Source of the DNA: CBDCPI01 sp965220245
Lineage (GTDB): Bacteria > Chloroflexota > Dehalococcoidia > Lucifugimonadales > UBA3495
Assembly (NCBI GenBank): GCA_965220245.1
Contig: CBDCPI010000012.1
Span: forward strand, 136,819-200,818
DNA length: 64,000 nucleotides
Direction of reading: 5' to 3'
The position numbers and the translations under genes were made by a program. The notes beneath the pieces were generated by a model. That model was not told the origin of the DNA. It saw only the letters and a list, made by a program, of their open reading frames with translations, and searched no databases. This document shows, in pieces, positions 27,337-35,456 of this stretch. Position 1 is the first letter of the stretch; every line of letters begins with the position of its first letter.

Positions 27337-27768
27337 CTATGCGGCGTCCGTCGAGTAGTCCCAAGAACGCATCCGCTGGGGCGTTACCTTGATATAAGCT
27401 GCCCCAGTGCGGGGCTCCGTGGGAAGCTCGTGTTCCGGCACGCCGCGCAGTTTCGCTGCCTCACGAGCGTAGTGCAATACTTCCTCCGGGTTTGAGTGGA
27501 CGGTAGCGGCGCCTTGGACCATGAGGCCCTTGATGACTCGTGACGGTTTTCCGGGTTCCAGTAACAGGCTCACCTTGGGATTGTCCTGAATATTTCGCAG
27601 CTTTCTAGTGTTGGTCCTAACGCCCATCAATATGTCATCGCCCAAGCGGAAGTATCCCAACGGCACCGTGTGGGGAAATCCGTCCGGCCCGATGGTCGTC
27701 AGCGCGATCCAGCCGGGTCGGCTGTCCAGAAACTCGTGGGCTTCTTGAAGTGTAAGCTGGCGTGGCAT
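27337..27768 (-). CDS. PPOX-class (pyridoxamine-phosphate-oxidase-like) flavin or F420 protein
   Basis: The ATG at 27768 is preceded by GGAG at 9 bases; a TTG 15 bases upstream is less likely. The 143-aa split-barrel protein contains RPGWIALTTIGPDGFPHTVP, TNTRKLRNIQDNPKVSLLLE and VIKGLMVQGAATVHSN, the standard cofactor-binding landmarks of PPOX-type proteins that reduce or bind substrates with FMN or F420. The substrate is unknown. It is separated by 48 bases from the dimeric-barrel gene upstream on the same strand. Confidence 0.85.
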   Translation of the reverse strand: MPRQLTLQEAHEFLDSRPGWIALTTIGPDGFPHTVPLGYFRLGDDILMGVRTNTRKLRNIQDNPKVSLLLEPGKPSRVIKGLMVQGAATVHSNPEEVLHYAREAAKLRGVPEHELPTEPRTGAAYIKVTPQRMRSWDYSTDAA

Positions 27769-27816
27769 CGGTATCACTCCCAACTACGGGCCATTCACGC
27801 CTAGACCCGATGTCGA

Positions 27817-28491
27817 CTAAAACGCCTGGGCCGGGAACACCCGGCGGTAGACTCCCGGCGACCCCGGGGCGTGTCCGTAGCTGCCGCCGATGTACTGGTT
27901 CATCGTGTCCAGACCCCGTTGGGTTTCCCAAGCCAGGGATTCGGGCACCTTTTCGTGTTCGAACTCGTACATCGTCAGGTACTTTGGGCAACCCTCGACG
28001 GCATGGTAGCGGCGCACGTGCAAGCAACCGGGTATCTGCAAGTTGGCCGGGGTACGCACGTCATCGTAGTACTCGTTGTACCCCGCCTCCAACTCGGGGG
28101 GCACATCCATCCGGCCGATCTGAAGCGCGGGCGCCATTCCCCGGCCCAGGTTGTGAGGATCGATCTCGGCTGGATATATCTGGGTGTAGACGTTGCGCAC
28201 CGTGCCCCGGCCAACGACGTTGGGCGACATCCGTTTCGTCCACTCGGTGGGATTCCGGCTCATGCGCAAGTATTCGTCGGACTGGAGCGCATCCGCCGAC
28301 TCTAGCTCATAGACCGCCAAATACCGGGGTCCACCGCGTAGCGCCTCGTACCGTGCGGCGTCCAAGAACCCCGGCGCGCTTAGCCGCTCGGGTATGTGCT
28401 CTTGGTTGTACCAAGCGTTGAACTCGGCGTCATGCTCAGCGTCTACGTCGGTAAACACCACCAACAGGGCGGCGCCCTTTTTCTTGACCAT
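27817..28491 (-). CDS. Tandem dimeric alpha/beta-barrel (EthD-like) protein
   Basis: Start ATG 28491, with GAGAGG about 8 bases upstream (GTG 28500 is the alternative). The 224-aa protein contains two similar halves. The first is LVVFTDVDAEHDAEFNAWYN followed by QEHIPERLSAPGFLDAARYE; the second is MDVPPELEAGYNEYYDDVRT followed by IPGCLHVRRYHAVEGCPKYL. This ferredoxin-like fold is used by small oxygenases, isomerases and heme or polyketide enzymes, so function cannot be specified. It is probably co-transcribed with the PPOX gene. Confidence 0.7.
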   Translation of the reverse strand: MVKKKGAALLVVFTDVDAEHDAEFNAWYNQEHIPERLSAPGFLDAARYEALRGGPRYLAVYELESADALQSDEYLRMSRNPTEWTKRMSPNVVGRGTVRNVYTQIYPAEIDPHNLGRGMAPALQIGRMDVPPELEAGYNEYYDDVRTPANLQIPGCLHVRRYHAVEGCPKYLTMYEFEHEKVPESLAWETQRGLDTMNQYIGGSYGHAPGSPGVYRRVFPAQAF

Positions 28492-28645
28492 ATCACGCAC
28501 CTCTCTATATGGAGTTATTAAATCACAATTCGGAGGCCGTGGGGATAGGGAGGGTGGGATTCGGAAGGGGTTTTGTCCTCCCTCGCCGCCTACACCCCGT
28601 GCTTCATAATGTAAGATATATGCACTTGGTCTAGGTACGAGGTGG

Positions 28646-29070
28646 ATGCCTTATCAAGTCCAATGGACGTCCGAGGCGGCGGAGATGCTCCGGCGTATCT
28701 CTGACCGGAGGATACAATCCCAAGTATCGCGTCGGGCAGAGCGGTTAGCTAATGACTCTGAAAAACAGGGAAGCCCCCTCAGGGGAGAATTGGCCGGGGA
28801 GAATTGGCCGGGGAGAATTGGCCGGGGAGAATTGGCCGGGGAGAATTGGCCGGGGAGAATTGGCCGGGGAGAATTGGCCGGGGAGAATTGGCCGGGTATC
28901 GATCAGTCCGCGCCTCCGGGCAACGCTACAGGATTGTCTTTCGTGTAGAAGAAAGCGAAGTAAGGGTAATTATCATAAGTGTGGGCATTAGACGCGAAGG
29001 CGACTGCCGAGACATTTACGCTTTATCCCTGCGGATAATTCGGCTAGGGTTAGAGGAGCCAGCAGAATAG
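28646..29070 (+). pseudogene. RelE-type toxin, put out of frame by a 14-bp repeat array
   Basis: The N-terminal frame reads MPYQVQWTSEAAEMLRRISD and RRIQSQVSRRAERLANDSEK, a RelE/ParE start. The C-terminal frame (to 29070) reads YRSVRASGQRYRIVFRVEES and RVIIISVGIRREGD. Collapsing the array at 28782-28893 to one unit joins these as SPLRGELAGYRSVRASG, the expected RelE core, with no frame change. Eight units add 98 bases, which is not a multiple of three, so this copy ends in the wrong frame. Four, seven or ten units would restore the frame with added GELAGENWPGRIGR blocks. The antitoxin gene follows 12 bases later and is intact. Confidence 0.88.
28782..28893 (+). repeat. Eight perfect 14-bp tandem repeats inside the RelE gene
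   Basis: The unit GGGGAGAATTGGCC repeats eight times with no mismatch, followed by GGG. The unit length is not a multiple of three, so each gain or loss of a unit changes the reading frame. A single ancestral unit is part of the RelE coding sequence (residues GELAG). Confidence 0.98.
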
Positions 29071-29082
29071 AAGGGAGGAACA

Positions 29083-29379
29083 ATGGAACGGTACTCCGAA
29101 TACGAAGCAGCCCGGATACCTATAATCGAGGCATGTATAATGTTAGACCGGTTGCCCGAACTACTGGCTGAAGAAAACCGAGCTGTGGCCTTGACCCGGC
29201 CGGGAAAACCGGTGCTGGCTGTAATGCGGTGGGACCTTTTTGAATCGGTGATAGAGACTTTGGAGATTATGGGAGACCCGGACATGATGGCCTCAATCGG
29301 CAGGGGCATTGCAGATGCCGACGAAAACCGATTGATAACTATGGAGCAACTCAAGGCCGAATTGGGAATCGACACTTAA
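29083..29379 (+). CDS. Phd/YefM-like antitoxin
   Basis: 98 residues with GGGAGG upstream of ATG 29083. LPELLAEENRAVALTRPGKP followed by VLAVMRWDLFESVIETLEIM is the Phd/YefM pattern: an N-terminal DNA-binding fold, then a helix that masks the toxin. The order is toxin first. The partner RelE is out of frame, so the antitoxin currently has no functional toxin at this locus. Confidence 0.8.
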   Translation: MERYSEYEAARIPIIEACIMLDRLPELLAEENRAVALTRPGKPVLAVMRWDLFESVIETLEIMGDPDMMASIGRGIADADENRLITMEQLKAELGIDT

Positions 29380-29392
29380 CGCAGGTGAAGGT

Positions 29393-29910
29393 ATGCCAAG
29401 AGCAACTATCAATATTGGGGAGGCCTCCGGCCAAGCGGCTACGGGCGCTATCTGGAGATACTCCAGGGGTTACGTGCCGGGGGAGGACAACGAGGGGTTG
29501 GTGGCCCAAGGAGAAGGCAGTCCGGCCCGCCTGCCGGAATACGACGACTCCAACTGGGAAGTGTGCAGCGACCTCGCCCAGCGGGTGTCCCGCGGTTTCA
29601 GCTTCGTCTGGTATCGGGCCACAATCACCATTCCCGAAACGGTGGATGGCCCCCTACCGGTGGGATGCGGGTCCAGTTCGAGACTTGCGTGGACGATTAC
29701 GGCGAAATTTGGATCGACGGCGAATGCAACCGGGACCGGGGAACGGTCCAAGGATTCAACGTCCCGCAACGGGTCCAAGTGACCGACAATGCCCAGCCGG
29801 GCAGCCAACACACCATAGCGATACTGGCCGTCAACGGGCCGCTGGCGGCGCCGGGAGGGACCGTGTTCGTGCGCTACGCCAACCTGGGCTTTGAATGGAC
29901 CGGGGCCTAG
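29393..29910 (+). pseudogene. Beta-sandwich (jelly-roll-like) hypothetical protein, frameshifted
   Basis: Two frames form one protein of about 172 residues. The first begins MPRATINIGEASGQAATGAI and includes FSFVWYRATITIPETVDG. The second continues MRVQFETCVDDYGEIWIDGE and VQVTDNAQPGSQHTIAILAV to YANLGFEWTGA. The pattern is like carbohydrate-binding or galactose-binding sandwich domains. The break lies in the C5 run at 29656-29660; one extra C gives the smooth join VDGPPTGGMRV. This is either a sequencing or assembly indel or a recent inactivation. Confidence 0.6.
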
Positions 29911-29926
29911 CCCTTCCGGGTCCCGG

Positions 29927-30096
29927 CTAGCCGACGGCGGCCTCCCTCCCTTGGTCCGAGGCCTCCTGGATGCTGTCGATGAAGTGGTGCAGCCGGACCG
30001 CCTCGTCGAAGTCGGGCTGGCAGTCGTTCCCTTCCCGGATGCCGTGCCCAAACTGGTAGTACATCTGGCCCATGTTGTAAGCCGCCCCCAGTGGCA
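29927..30096 (-). pseudogene. C-terminal remnant of a Gfo/Idh/MocA-type oxidoreductase
   Basis: Minus-strand translation up to a TAG at 29929-29927 gives AAYNMGQMYYQFGHGIREGN and FDEAVRLHHFIDSIQEASDQ. This resembles the last helix of Gfo/Idh/MocA sugar dehydrogenases, where the target residues precede the end of the protein. No upstream part is present; homology ends at about 30096, where repeat DNA begins. Confidence 0.55.
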
Positions 30097-30155
30097 TTGC
30101 TATGAAAATAGGTCATTTTCATCCGCATACGTGGCCCGACGCGGCAGGCCATTAG

Positions 30156-30224
30156 CAATTCTGAGCGGAGCGAAGAATCTCAGCTACAGTGGAGAGACCC
30201 TTCGCTCTGCTCAGGGTGACAATG
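30156..30224. repeat. Dispersed palindromic repeat, family 2, copy 1
   Basis: The left part CAATTCTGAGCGGAGCGAAG and the right part CTTCGCTCTGCTCAGGGTGA form a large imperfect hairpin. A related sequence lies at 48607-48710. It is followed by a perfect 13-bp tandem duplication, GAAAAGACCCCGG (30224-30236 and 30237-30249). Confidence 0.75.
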
Positions 30225-30370
30225 AAAAGACCCCGGGAAAAGACCCCGGCCGACTTTGCACAAGCCTCGCCCGCAGTTTGCGGGGCCTTTCTTTGGCTGG
30301 CGCCTGGCTGTTATGCTGTGTGAACGACCCTCAATCAACCGGTGAAGGCCTTTGCCGGAGACTAGGACCA

Positions 30371-31717
30371 GTGTTCCTTTCGGAGACCACTTTCGATATT
30401 CCCGCCGCGCCTCCGGGCGTTAGCCTGCTCGATTGGTGGGCACGGCAGACCGGGGCGCATCTGCCTGAAGGAGTGGCGGCGGTCCGGTTTGTGGTCACCG
30501 AATCCGGCCCCGAGGGCTACCGCTGCGAGGTGACCACCGTCCGGGAATCGAGCTTGGAATTGGGCGGCAGCGGCCGGTTTCCCCATGGACTGATGTTCCG
30601 GTTCCGCAAACGCCGCACGGAGAACACCGGTAGTTTTAACGCGGTGTTGCTGGTCCCCACCGGTATCGGGGCCGCTATCGGCGGCCACGCCGGTGACGCA
30701 ACACCGGTTGCCCAGTTACTGGCTTCGGTGTGTGACCGGCTGGTTACTCATCCTAACGTGGTGAACGCCTCGGACATCAATGAGCTGCCCGCGAACGGAC
30801 TCTATGTAGAAGGCAGCGTGATTTCACGCCTGCTGATGGGCGCCGTAGGCTTGCAGCCAGTCAGAAGTAACCGGGTATTGGTGCTAATCAACTCCCATCC
30901 CGACCCTCTCTTCCCGGCGATGGCTGTCAACGCCGTCAACGCCGCCCGGTCGTCTTATGGGCTAAGGTGCCCGTGGACGATTGAGTTGGACCCGCCGCTG
31001 ATTATGCGATCCCAATACACCGGCTCGGCGCGGGCATCAGGCGAGGTGGAGAGCTTGGGTCGCGTGCTGGACCTGCTGGACCAGCACCGGGGGGAGTACG
31101 ACGCGGTGGCAATATCCTCAGTCATCAACGTTCCTTTCCACTTTCACGGCGATTACTTCGGCAGCGATGGCAGTATGGTCAATCCTTGGGGTGGGGTCGA
31201 GTCCATGCTGACCCACACCATCTCCAGCCTGTACAATGTGCCCTCGGCGCACTCGCCAATGTTGGAGTCCCAGGCCGCATTGGAGGTCGATACCGGTATC
31301 GTTGACCCCCGTCTGGCTGCGGAAGCCATTTCCATCACCTTTTTGCAATCGGTCCTCAAGGGACTCCAGAAGAGTCCCCGAATCATGACCGGTCCAACGG
31401 AGATGCGTGACTCCCACGTCCTGTCGGTTGAGGACGTTTCGTGTCTGGTGATTCCCGACGGTTGCTTGGGGCTGCCCACGGCGGCGGCGTTGGAGCAGGG
31501 AGTCCCGGTCATCGCGGTACGAGAAAATGAGAACCTGATGCGGAACGATCTAACCCGGTTGCCGTGGCAGGAGGGGCAATTCCACCTAGTGGACAACTAC
31601 TGGGAGGCCGCCGGCGTCATGGCGGCGCTCAAGGCGGGCATAGACCCCGGAACGGTCCGTCGGCCCCTCCGGCAGGTGACGGTTGAAAAAGACGGGCATG
31701 TATCCCGGTTGGCTTAA
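30371..31717 (+). CDS. DUF3326-family protein
   Basis: GTG 30371 is chosen because AGGA lies just upstream and homology starts soon after; the frame is open further 5' through repeat DNA. The 448-aa protein contains the DUF3326 hallmark VLLVPTGIGAAIGGHAGDAT followed by QLLASVCDRLVTHPNVVNAS, and later LPANGLYVEGSVISRLLMGA and DVSCLVIPDGCLGLPTAAAL. The function of DUF3326 is not known; the glycine-rich segment suggests a nucleotide- or cofactor-binding fold. About 95 residues precede the domain. It is the first gene of a run of seven plus-strand genes and overlaps the decarboxylase-like gene, suggesting translational coupling. Confidence 0.85.
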   Translation: MFLSETTFDIPAAPPGVSLLDWWARQTGAHLPEGVAAVRFVVTESGPEGYRCEVTTVRESSLELGGSGRFPHGLMFRFRKRRTENTGSFNAVLLVPTGIGAAIGGHAGDATPVAQLLASVCDRLVTHPNVVNASDINELPANGLYVEGSVISRLLMGAVGLQPVRSNRVLVLINSHPDPLFPAMAVNAVNAARSSYGLRCPWTIELDPPLIMRSQYTGSARASGEVESLGRVLDLLDQHRGEYDAVAISSVINVPFHFHGDYFGSDGSMVNPWGGVESMLTHTISSLYNVPSAHSPMLESQAALEVDTGIVDPRLAAEAISITFLQSVLKGLQKSPRIMTGPTEMRDSHVLSVEDVSCLVIPDGCLGLPTAAALEQGVPVIAVRENENLMRNDLTRLPWQEGQFHLVDNYWEAAGVMAALKAGIDPGTVRRPLRQVTVEKDGHVSRLA

Positions 31718-32867
31718 TGCCGTCTCCAGCCCGGCCTTCGTGTACGATGAAGCGGTTATTCATCGCCTTCTCCAAGCCGGAGACACGTTGCGTCAAGACG
31801 GAGCGTGCCGGTTGCTATTCGCGATTAAGTCATTCTCGGTCTTGGACGCGCTCAAGTTCATGGCCCCCAGCCTGGACGGATTTGCGGTGAGTTCCCCGTT
31901 CGAGGCGCGTCTGGCCCGTTGCGCCAACGACCACGGCGGCACCATTCACATTACTACCCCGGGGATTAGGGAAGACGAAATCGACGAGATCGGCGACCTG
32001 TGCGATTTCGTCTCGTTTAATTCGCTGACCCACTGGGACAGGTACCAAGGCCGCACCAAGGACAAAGCCAGTTGCGGGTTGCGCGTGAATCCTCAAATGT
32101 CCTTCGCGGACGACCAACGCTACGACCCCTGTCGGCCTTATTCAAAGCTGGGAGTCCCTCTGGAAGACTTGGTCACGGCATTCGGCCAAGAGCCTGGGCG
32201 GATTTCCGGCCTGCGGGGCATCCTGTTCCACTCCAACTGCGATTCCTCCGATTTCGGGGAACTGCTGGCTACGGTACAGCATGTGTGTTCCCGCGCCGCA
32301 CCGGTGTTAGCCCGGGTCCAATGGATCAACCTGGGCGGCGGTTATCTTTTCGACCACGGCTCGGACTTCGCTCCCTTCATTGAGGCCGTAAATCTGCTTA
32401 AGAAGCATACCGGCGCAGAAGTGTACTTCGAACCCGGCTCCGCCTTGGTGCGCGCTGCGGGGTATATTGTTTCCACGGTACTCGACGTCTTCCCCAGCGA
32501 CGGCAAGACCATAGCGGTCTTGGACACCACGGTGAACCACATGCCCGAAGTGTTGGAGTACGGCTTTCAGCCGGATGTGGCCGGACACGATGATGACGCC
32601 CCTCACGAATACCTGCTGGCAGGAAGCACCTGCCTGGCCGGCGACGTCTTCGGTTGCTACCGGTTCGAGCACCCCTTGGGGACCGGGGATAAGGTGGTCT
32701 TCAACAATGCCGGGTCGTATACCCTCACTAAGGCCCATTCGTTCAACGGGATCGGGCTCCCGGCAATCTACGCGCTGACGGCCCCGGGCGAATTGGTCTT
32801 GAAGAGCCGTTTCACCTTCGATCACTTTGCCGCTCGCTGGGGGGCCGGGCCCCATGCGGCGTTGTGA
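31698..32867 (+). CDS. nspC: Carboxynorspermidine decarboxylase-like PLP enzyme
   Basis: 389 residues from ATG 31698 (TTG 31683 is possible). The fold-III PLP decarboxylase signature is RLLFAIKSFSVLDALKFMAP, with the Lys that binds PLP. GGTIHITTPGIREDEI, CDFVSFNSLTHWDRY, GILFHSNCDSSDFGELL and EVYFEPGSALVRAAGYIVST follow the carboxynorspermidine/carboxyspermidine decarboxylase pattern, ending LAGSTCLAGDVFGCYRF with the active-site Cys. The known reaction makes norspermidine or spermidine by the aspartate-semialdehyde route. No carboxynorspermidine dehydrogenase is adjacent. In this operon the polyamine may be used for envelope or protein modification, which is inference. Confidence 0.85.
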   Translation: MYPGWLNAVSSPAFVYDEAVIHRLLQAGDTLRQDGACRLLFAIKSFSVLDALKFMAPSLDGFAVSSPFEARLARCANDHGGTIHITTPGIREDEIDEIGDLCDFVSFNSLTHWDRYQGRTKDKASCGLRVNPQMSFADDQRYDPCRPYSKLGVPLEDLVTAFGQEPGRISGLRGILFHSNCDSSDFGELLATVQHVCSRAAPVLARVQWINLGGGYLFDHGSDFAPFIEAVNLLKKHTGAEVYFEPGSALVRAAGYIVSTVLDVFPSDGKTIAVLDTTVNHMPEVLEYGFQPDVAGHDDDAPHEYLLAGSTCLAGDVFGCYRFEHPLGTGDKVVFNNAGSYTLTKAHSFNGIGLPAIYALTAPGELVLKSRFTFDHFAARWGAGPHAAL

Positions 32868-32895
32868 GGCCGGCGCACCCACCGGTTCGCGGCTC

Positions 32896-34302
32896 ATGGG
32901 AAGCATTGACGACTTGATACTTCAATTCTCCGACCTGGTTTCCACCAGAAAGTGCGCCCTGCGTATTGACGCCAGCGAGGGCTGCCGGACTCTGGGGTAC
33001 TTGCTGGACAAGTACATCAAACGGGCCCCCATGGACCGCCTGTTGCGGGAGAACCGCATCACCCCAAATTCCGCTGACTCCCTCTACGCCTTGCAAGACC
33101 TGCTGTACCTAAGCTCCGACAGCGGCCATCTCCTGGACATGGTCCCCGAGGTTGCTTTCAAAGACCTGGATAGGCGTATCGGACTGGATGAGATTCCCAC
33201 TTGTCACCCGGCGTTGGCCGGGGGGCAAGAGGTCCCCGTCATCGACATCTCCATTGACCGCTTGAACGGGAACTATCATCGCAACTGGACCGGTTTCCAC
33301 GCCCGCAAGTGGTTGCGGGACGAGGAGAAATACTCCGGCTTTGTGCTTGAGACCTTGGCCGCCCGCTTTGGGACCCCGGAGGCTGATCAGATTCTTGCTG
33401 ACCGGGTACTTGAAGACGCCTCACCGGAGTCCAAATTTAAGCTGATCGAAGCGCTGGCCGAAAGAGTCTGGAACGCCCAGTTCGAGAACTATTCCCGGTT
33501 CGTCGATAAGAAGTTGGTATACAAGTCGGGCGGCGAGACCATCGATAACATTATCGAAGGCGCGGGCGCCATCTGCTCGGAAAAGGTGCAGGCACTGAAG
33601 TTTCTCACCGACCACTACGGTCTCCAGTCCGAGTACCTAATCGCCGGGCCAAACGCCGCCGGGCCCCTGCCGGTGGAGAAGCTGAGAGAGCTTCTGGTCA
33701 CCTTCGATTTTCGCTTCTCCAAGCGGTATACGCGATTTTGGCAGCATACCGCCCTGCTGTATGATATTGATGGAGAGCAGGTGTTGGTGGATGCCACCAA
33801 CGGGAACATTCCCTTCCTGTTCCTTCGAGACCCCTGGGTGGAACAAGTCCTGGGATACGACAGCAAGCTGCCAGTTACGGTCAAAATGATCGAGGCCGCA
33901 GAGGACTTCTACTACCACCGGCCGCCCCAAGACATCCCGGAAAACTTCTTTTTCGCCCTGGAGGGCTGGATGCCCTACACCGACTTGATGCAGGTATTCG
34001 ATAACGAGTTGGGGCTTTACCTTTCCAGCGATTACTACGTCATTCCCATCCCCTATCAGAGCGAACGAGAATTCAAGAAAGCCAAGCATGAGTATGAAAC
34101 CGTGAGCCGCCGGGCGGGCCTGGACTGTTCTGTTACCGATCGCTGGGACTTGGACTCACCGTTGGGCGCCCAATTCTCGCTGGCCGAGCCCTTGGTCAGC
34201 CAGCGGATTCTGGACTCCGAGGAACACCTTCTGGCCCGTCTCGATGAATGTGACGGGTCAGGCCATGATGCCGGGCTGGTCATCATGAAGCTGGGGAGTT
34301 GA
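32896..34302 (+). CDS. Transglutaminase-like cysteine protein, unknown subfamily
   Basis: Start taken at ATG 32896; ATG 32854 is also possible and would overlap the decarboxylase gene by 14 bases. The 468-aa protein has no close family I recognise, but residues ~220-300 contain a transglutaminase-type triad in order: Cys in GAGAICSEKVQALKFLTDHY, His in RFWQHTALLYDIDGEQV, and Asp in LVDATNGNIPFLF. These match the papain-like fold used by protein transglutaminases, peptidases and amidases. The N-terminal ~200 residues contain VPVIDISIDRLNGNYHRNW. It lies directly behind a polyamine-forming enzyme, and polyamines are classic acyl acceptors for transglutaminases, so protein polyamination is a testable idea. 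Confidence 0.6.
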   Translation: MGSIDDLILQFSDLVSTRKCALRIDASEGCRTLGYLLDKYIKRAPMDRLLRENRITPNSADSLYALQDLLYLSSDSGHLLDMVPEVAFKDLDRRIGLDEIPTCHPALAGGQEVPVIDISIDRLNGNYHRNWTGFHARKWLRDEEKYSGFVLETLAARFGTPEADQILADRVLEDASPESKFKLIEALAERVWNAQFENYSRFVDKKLVYKSGGETIDNIIEGAGAICSEKVQALKFLTDHYGLQSEYLIAGPNAAGPLPVEKLRELLVTFDFRFSKRYTRFWQHTALLYDIDGEQVLVDATNGNIPFLFLRDPWVEQVLGYDSKLPVTVKMIEAAEDFYYHRPPQDIPENFFFALEGWMPYTDLMQVFDNELGLYLSSDYYVIPIPYQSEREFKKAKHEYETVSRRAGLDCSVTDRWDLDSPLGAQFSLAEPLVSQRILDSEEHLLARLDECDGSGHDAGLVIMKLGS

Positions 34303-34365
34303 CCGCCTCTTCCTCTTCTTCGATAGGGGATAGAGGGTCAACCAACCCCTGGAGAATGCCGCTGC

Positions 34366-35445
34366 ATGTATTTCTCTCTGGTAAGAATCATGCGCCGGGT
34401 CCGCCGCAGACGGGAGCTGGGCCTCTTGGTTATACTGGTCGTGCTGGGGGCAAGCGTCGTTGGCAATGCCTTGACCTTCTTCGTTTTCGAGCGGAGTGTC
34501 CTGCCCGACCTCACCATCGGCGACAGCTTCTGGTATAGCGTAATATCCATTACCACCATCGGGTACGGCGACCTATCGGCGTCTGCCCTTGGGGCCCGCA
34601 TTGGTACGGTGGTGTTCATCATTCTGTTTGGTCTGGTGGCGTTCACCAGTACTGCCGGGGTTTTGGTGGACTGGATTTTGGAGCTGCGTATGAAGGAGCA
34701 GACCGGAATGGCAACCGTCCATGCGAAAGGCCACTTGCTGATTGTCCACTTCCCCAACGAGACCAGAGTCCACCACATTGTGGACGAGTTCTTGGCGGAC
34801 CCGGGCCACCGTTGGGCCGAGATCATCATCATTGCCGACACCGTGAATTCCCTCCCTTTTGACCATCCCAACGTGTCCTTCGTGCGGGGCTCGCCGCTGG
34901 ACGAGGAGACCTATCTTCGGGCTCGCCTTAACGAAGCTAGCCAGGCTATTATCTTGAGCACCGACTATAATGACCCCAACAGCGATAGTGTGGTTGCTTC
35001 TGCCGCCGCCGTAATCACCAGCCTTAGCCCCAATACCCGGGTTGTTGCCGAGTGTATGTCGCCAAGACACCGGCGGCTTTTTTCCGGCGTTCCCGATGCC
35101 ACGCTGGTGTATACCTTGCGCATGGCCAATAATCTGCTCATTCAGGAGTCCCAGGACCCCGGCGTAACCCTGCTTACCCAGGCTATGACCAGCAATATGA
35201 TCGATAGGACGTTGGCCAGCACCAGGGTTGATTCGGCCCCGTATTCTGGCTCAAATCGAGGCTCTCTCAGCTACACCCAAATCGCCGCCAAACTGCTGGA
35301 CAAAGACATTAACCTAGTGGGAGTAGTCCGCGACAAACAGGCGTATTTGAAGTTTGGCGGTATGTTCGTGACCAAGGGCGATCTTTTGGTTTACATTAGC
35401 TCCAGCCGGTATTCTTGGGCTGACTTGCAGGAAAGCATCGGGTAG
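34366..35445 (+). CDS. Two-TM potassium channel with RCK/TrkA-like cytoplasmic region
   Basis: 359 residues from ATG 34366, with GGAG upstream. TM1 is LLVILVVLGASVVGNALTFF. The pore loop carries selectivity filter TTIGYGDL, diagnostic of K+ channels. TM2 is GTVVFIILFGLVAFTSTAGV. The cytoplasmic part has an RCK-like Rossmann domain (GHLLIVHFPNETRVHHIVDE to AIILSTDYNDPNSDSVVASA) and a C-terminal RCK_C-like section ending FVTKGDLLVYISS. The glycine-rich NAD motif is replaced by HFPN, so ligand gating is probably not by NAD. Channels of this kind accompany DUF350/PspA modules, and polyamines are known pore blockers. Confidence 0.88.
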   Translation: MYFSLVRIMRRVRRRRELGLLVILVVLGASVVGNALTFFVFERSVLPDLTIGDSFWYSVISITTIGYGDLSASALGARIGTVVFIILFGLVAFTSTAGVLVDWILELRMKEQTGMATVHAKGHLLIVHFPNETRVHHIVDEFLADPGHRWAEIIIIADTVNSLPFDHPNVSFVRGSPLDEETYLRARLNEASQAIILSTDYNDPNSDSVVASAAAVITSLSPNTRVVAECMSPRHRRLFSGVPDATLVYTLRMANNLLIQESQDPGVTLLTQAMTSNMIDRTLASTRVDSAPYSGSNRGSLSYTQIAAKLLDKDINLVGVVRDKQAYLKFGGMFVTKGDLLVYISSSRYSWADLQESIG

Positions 35446-35456
35446 GGGGCCGCAGG

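Noticed and set aside
28782..28893. CRISPR array
   Set aside because: The 14-bp units are contiguous with no spacers and lie inside a RelE coding sequence.
29891..30370. Extending the DUF3326 gene to the first possible start at 29891
   Set aside because: That region carries a minus-strand Gfo/Idh/MocA remnant and a dispersed repeat; the DUF3326-like sequence begins after GTG 30371.
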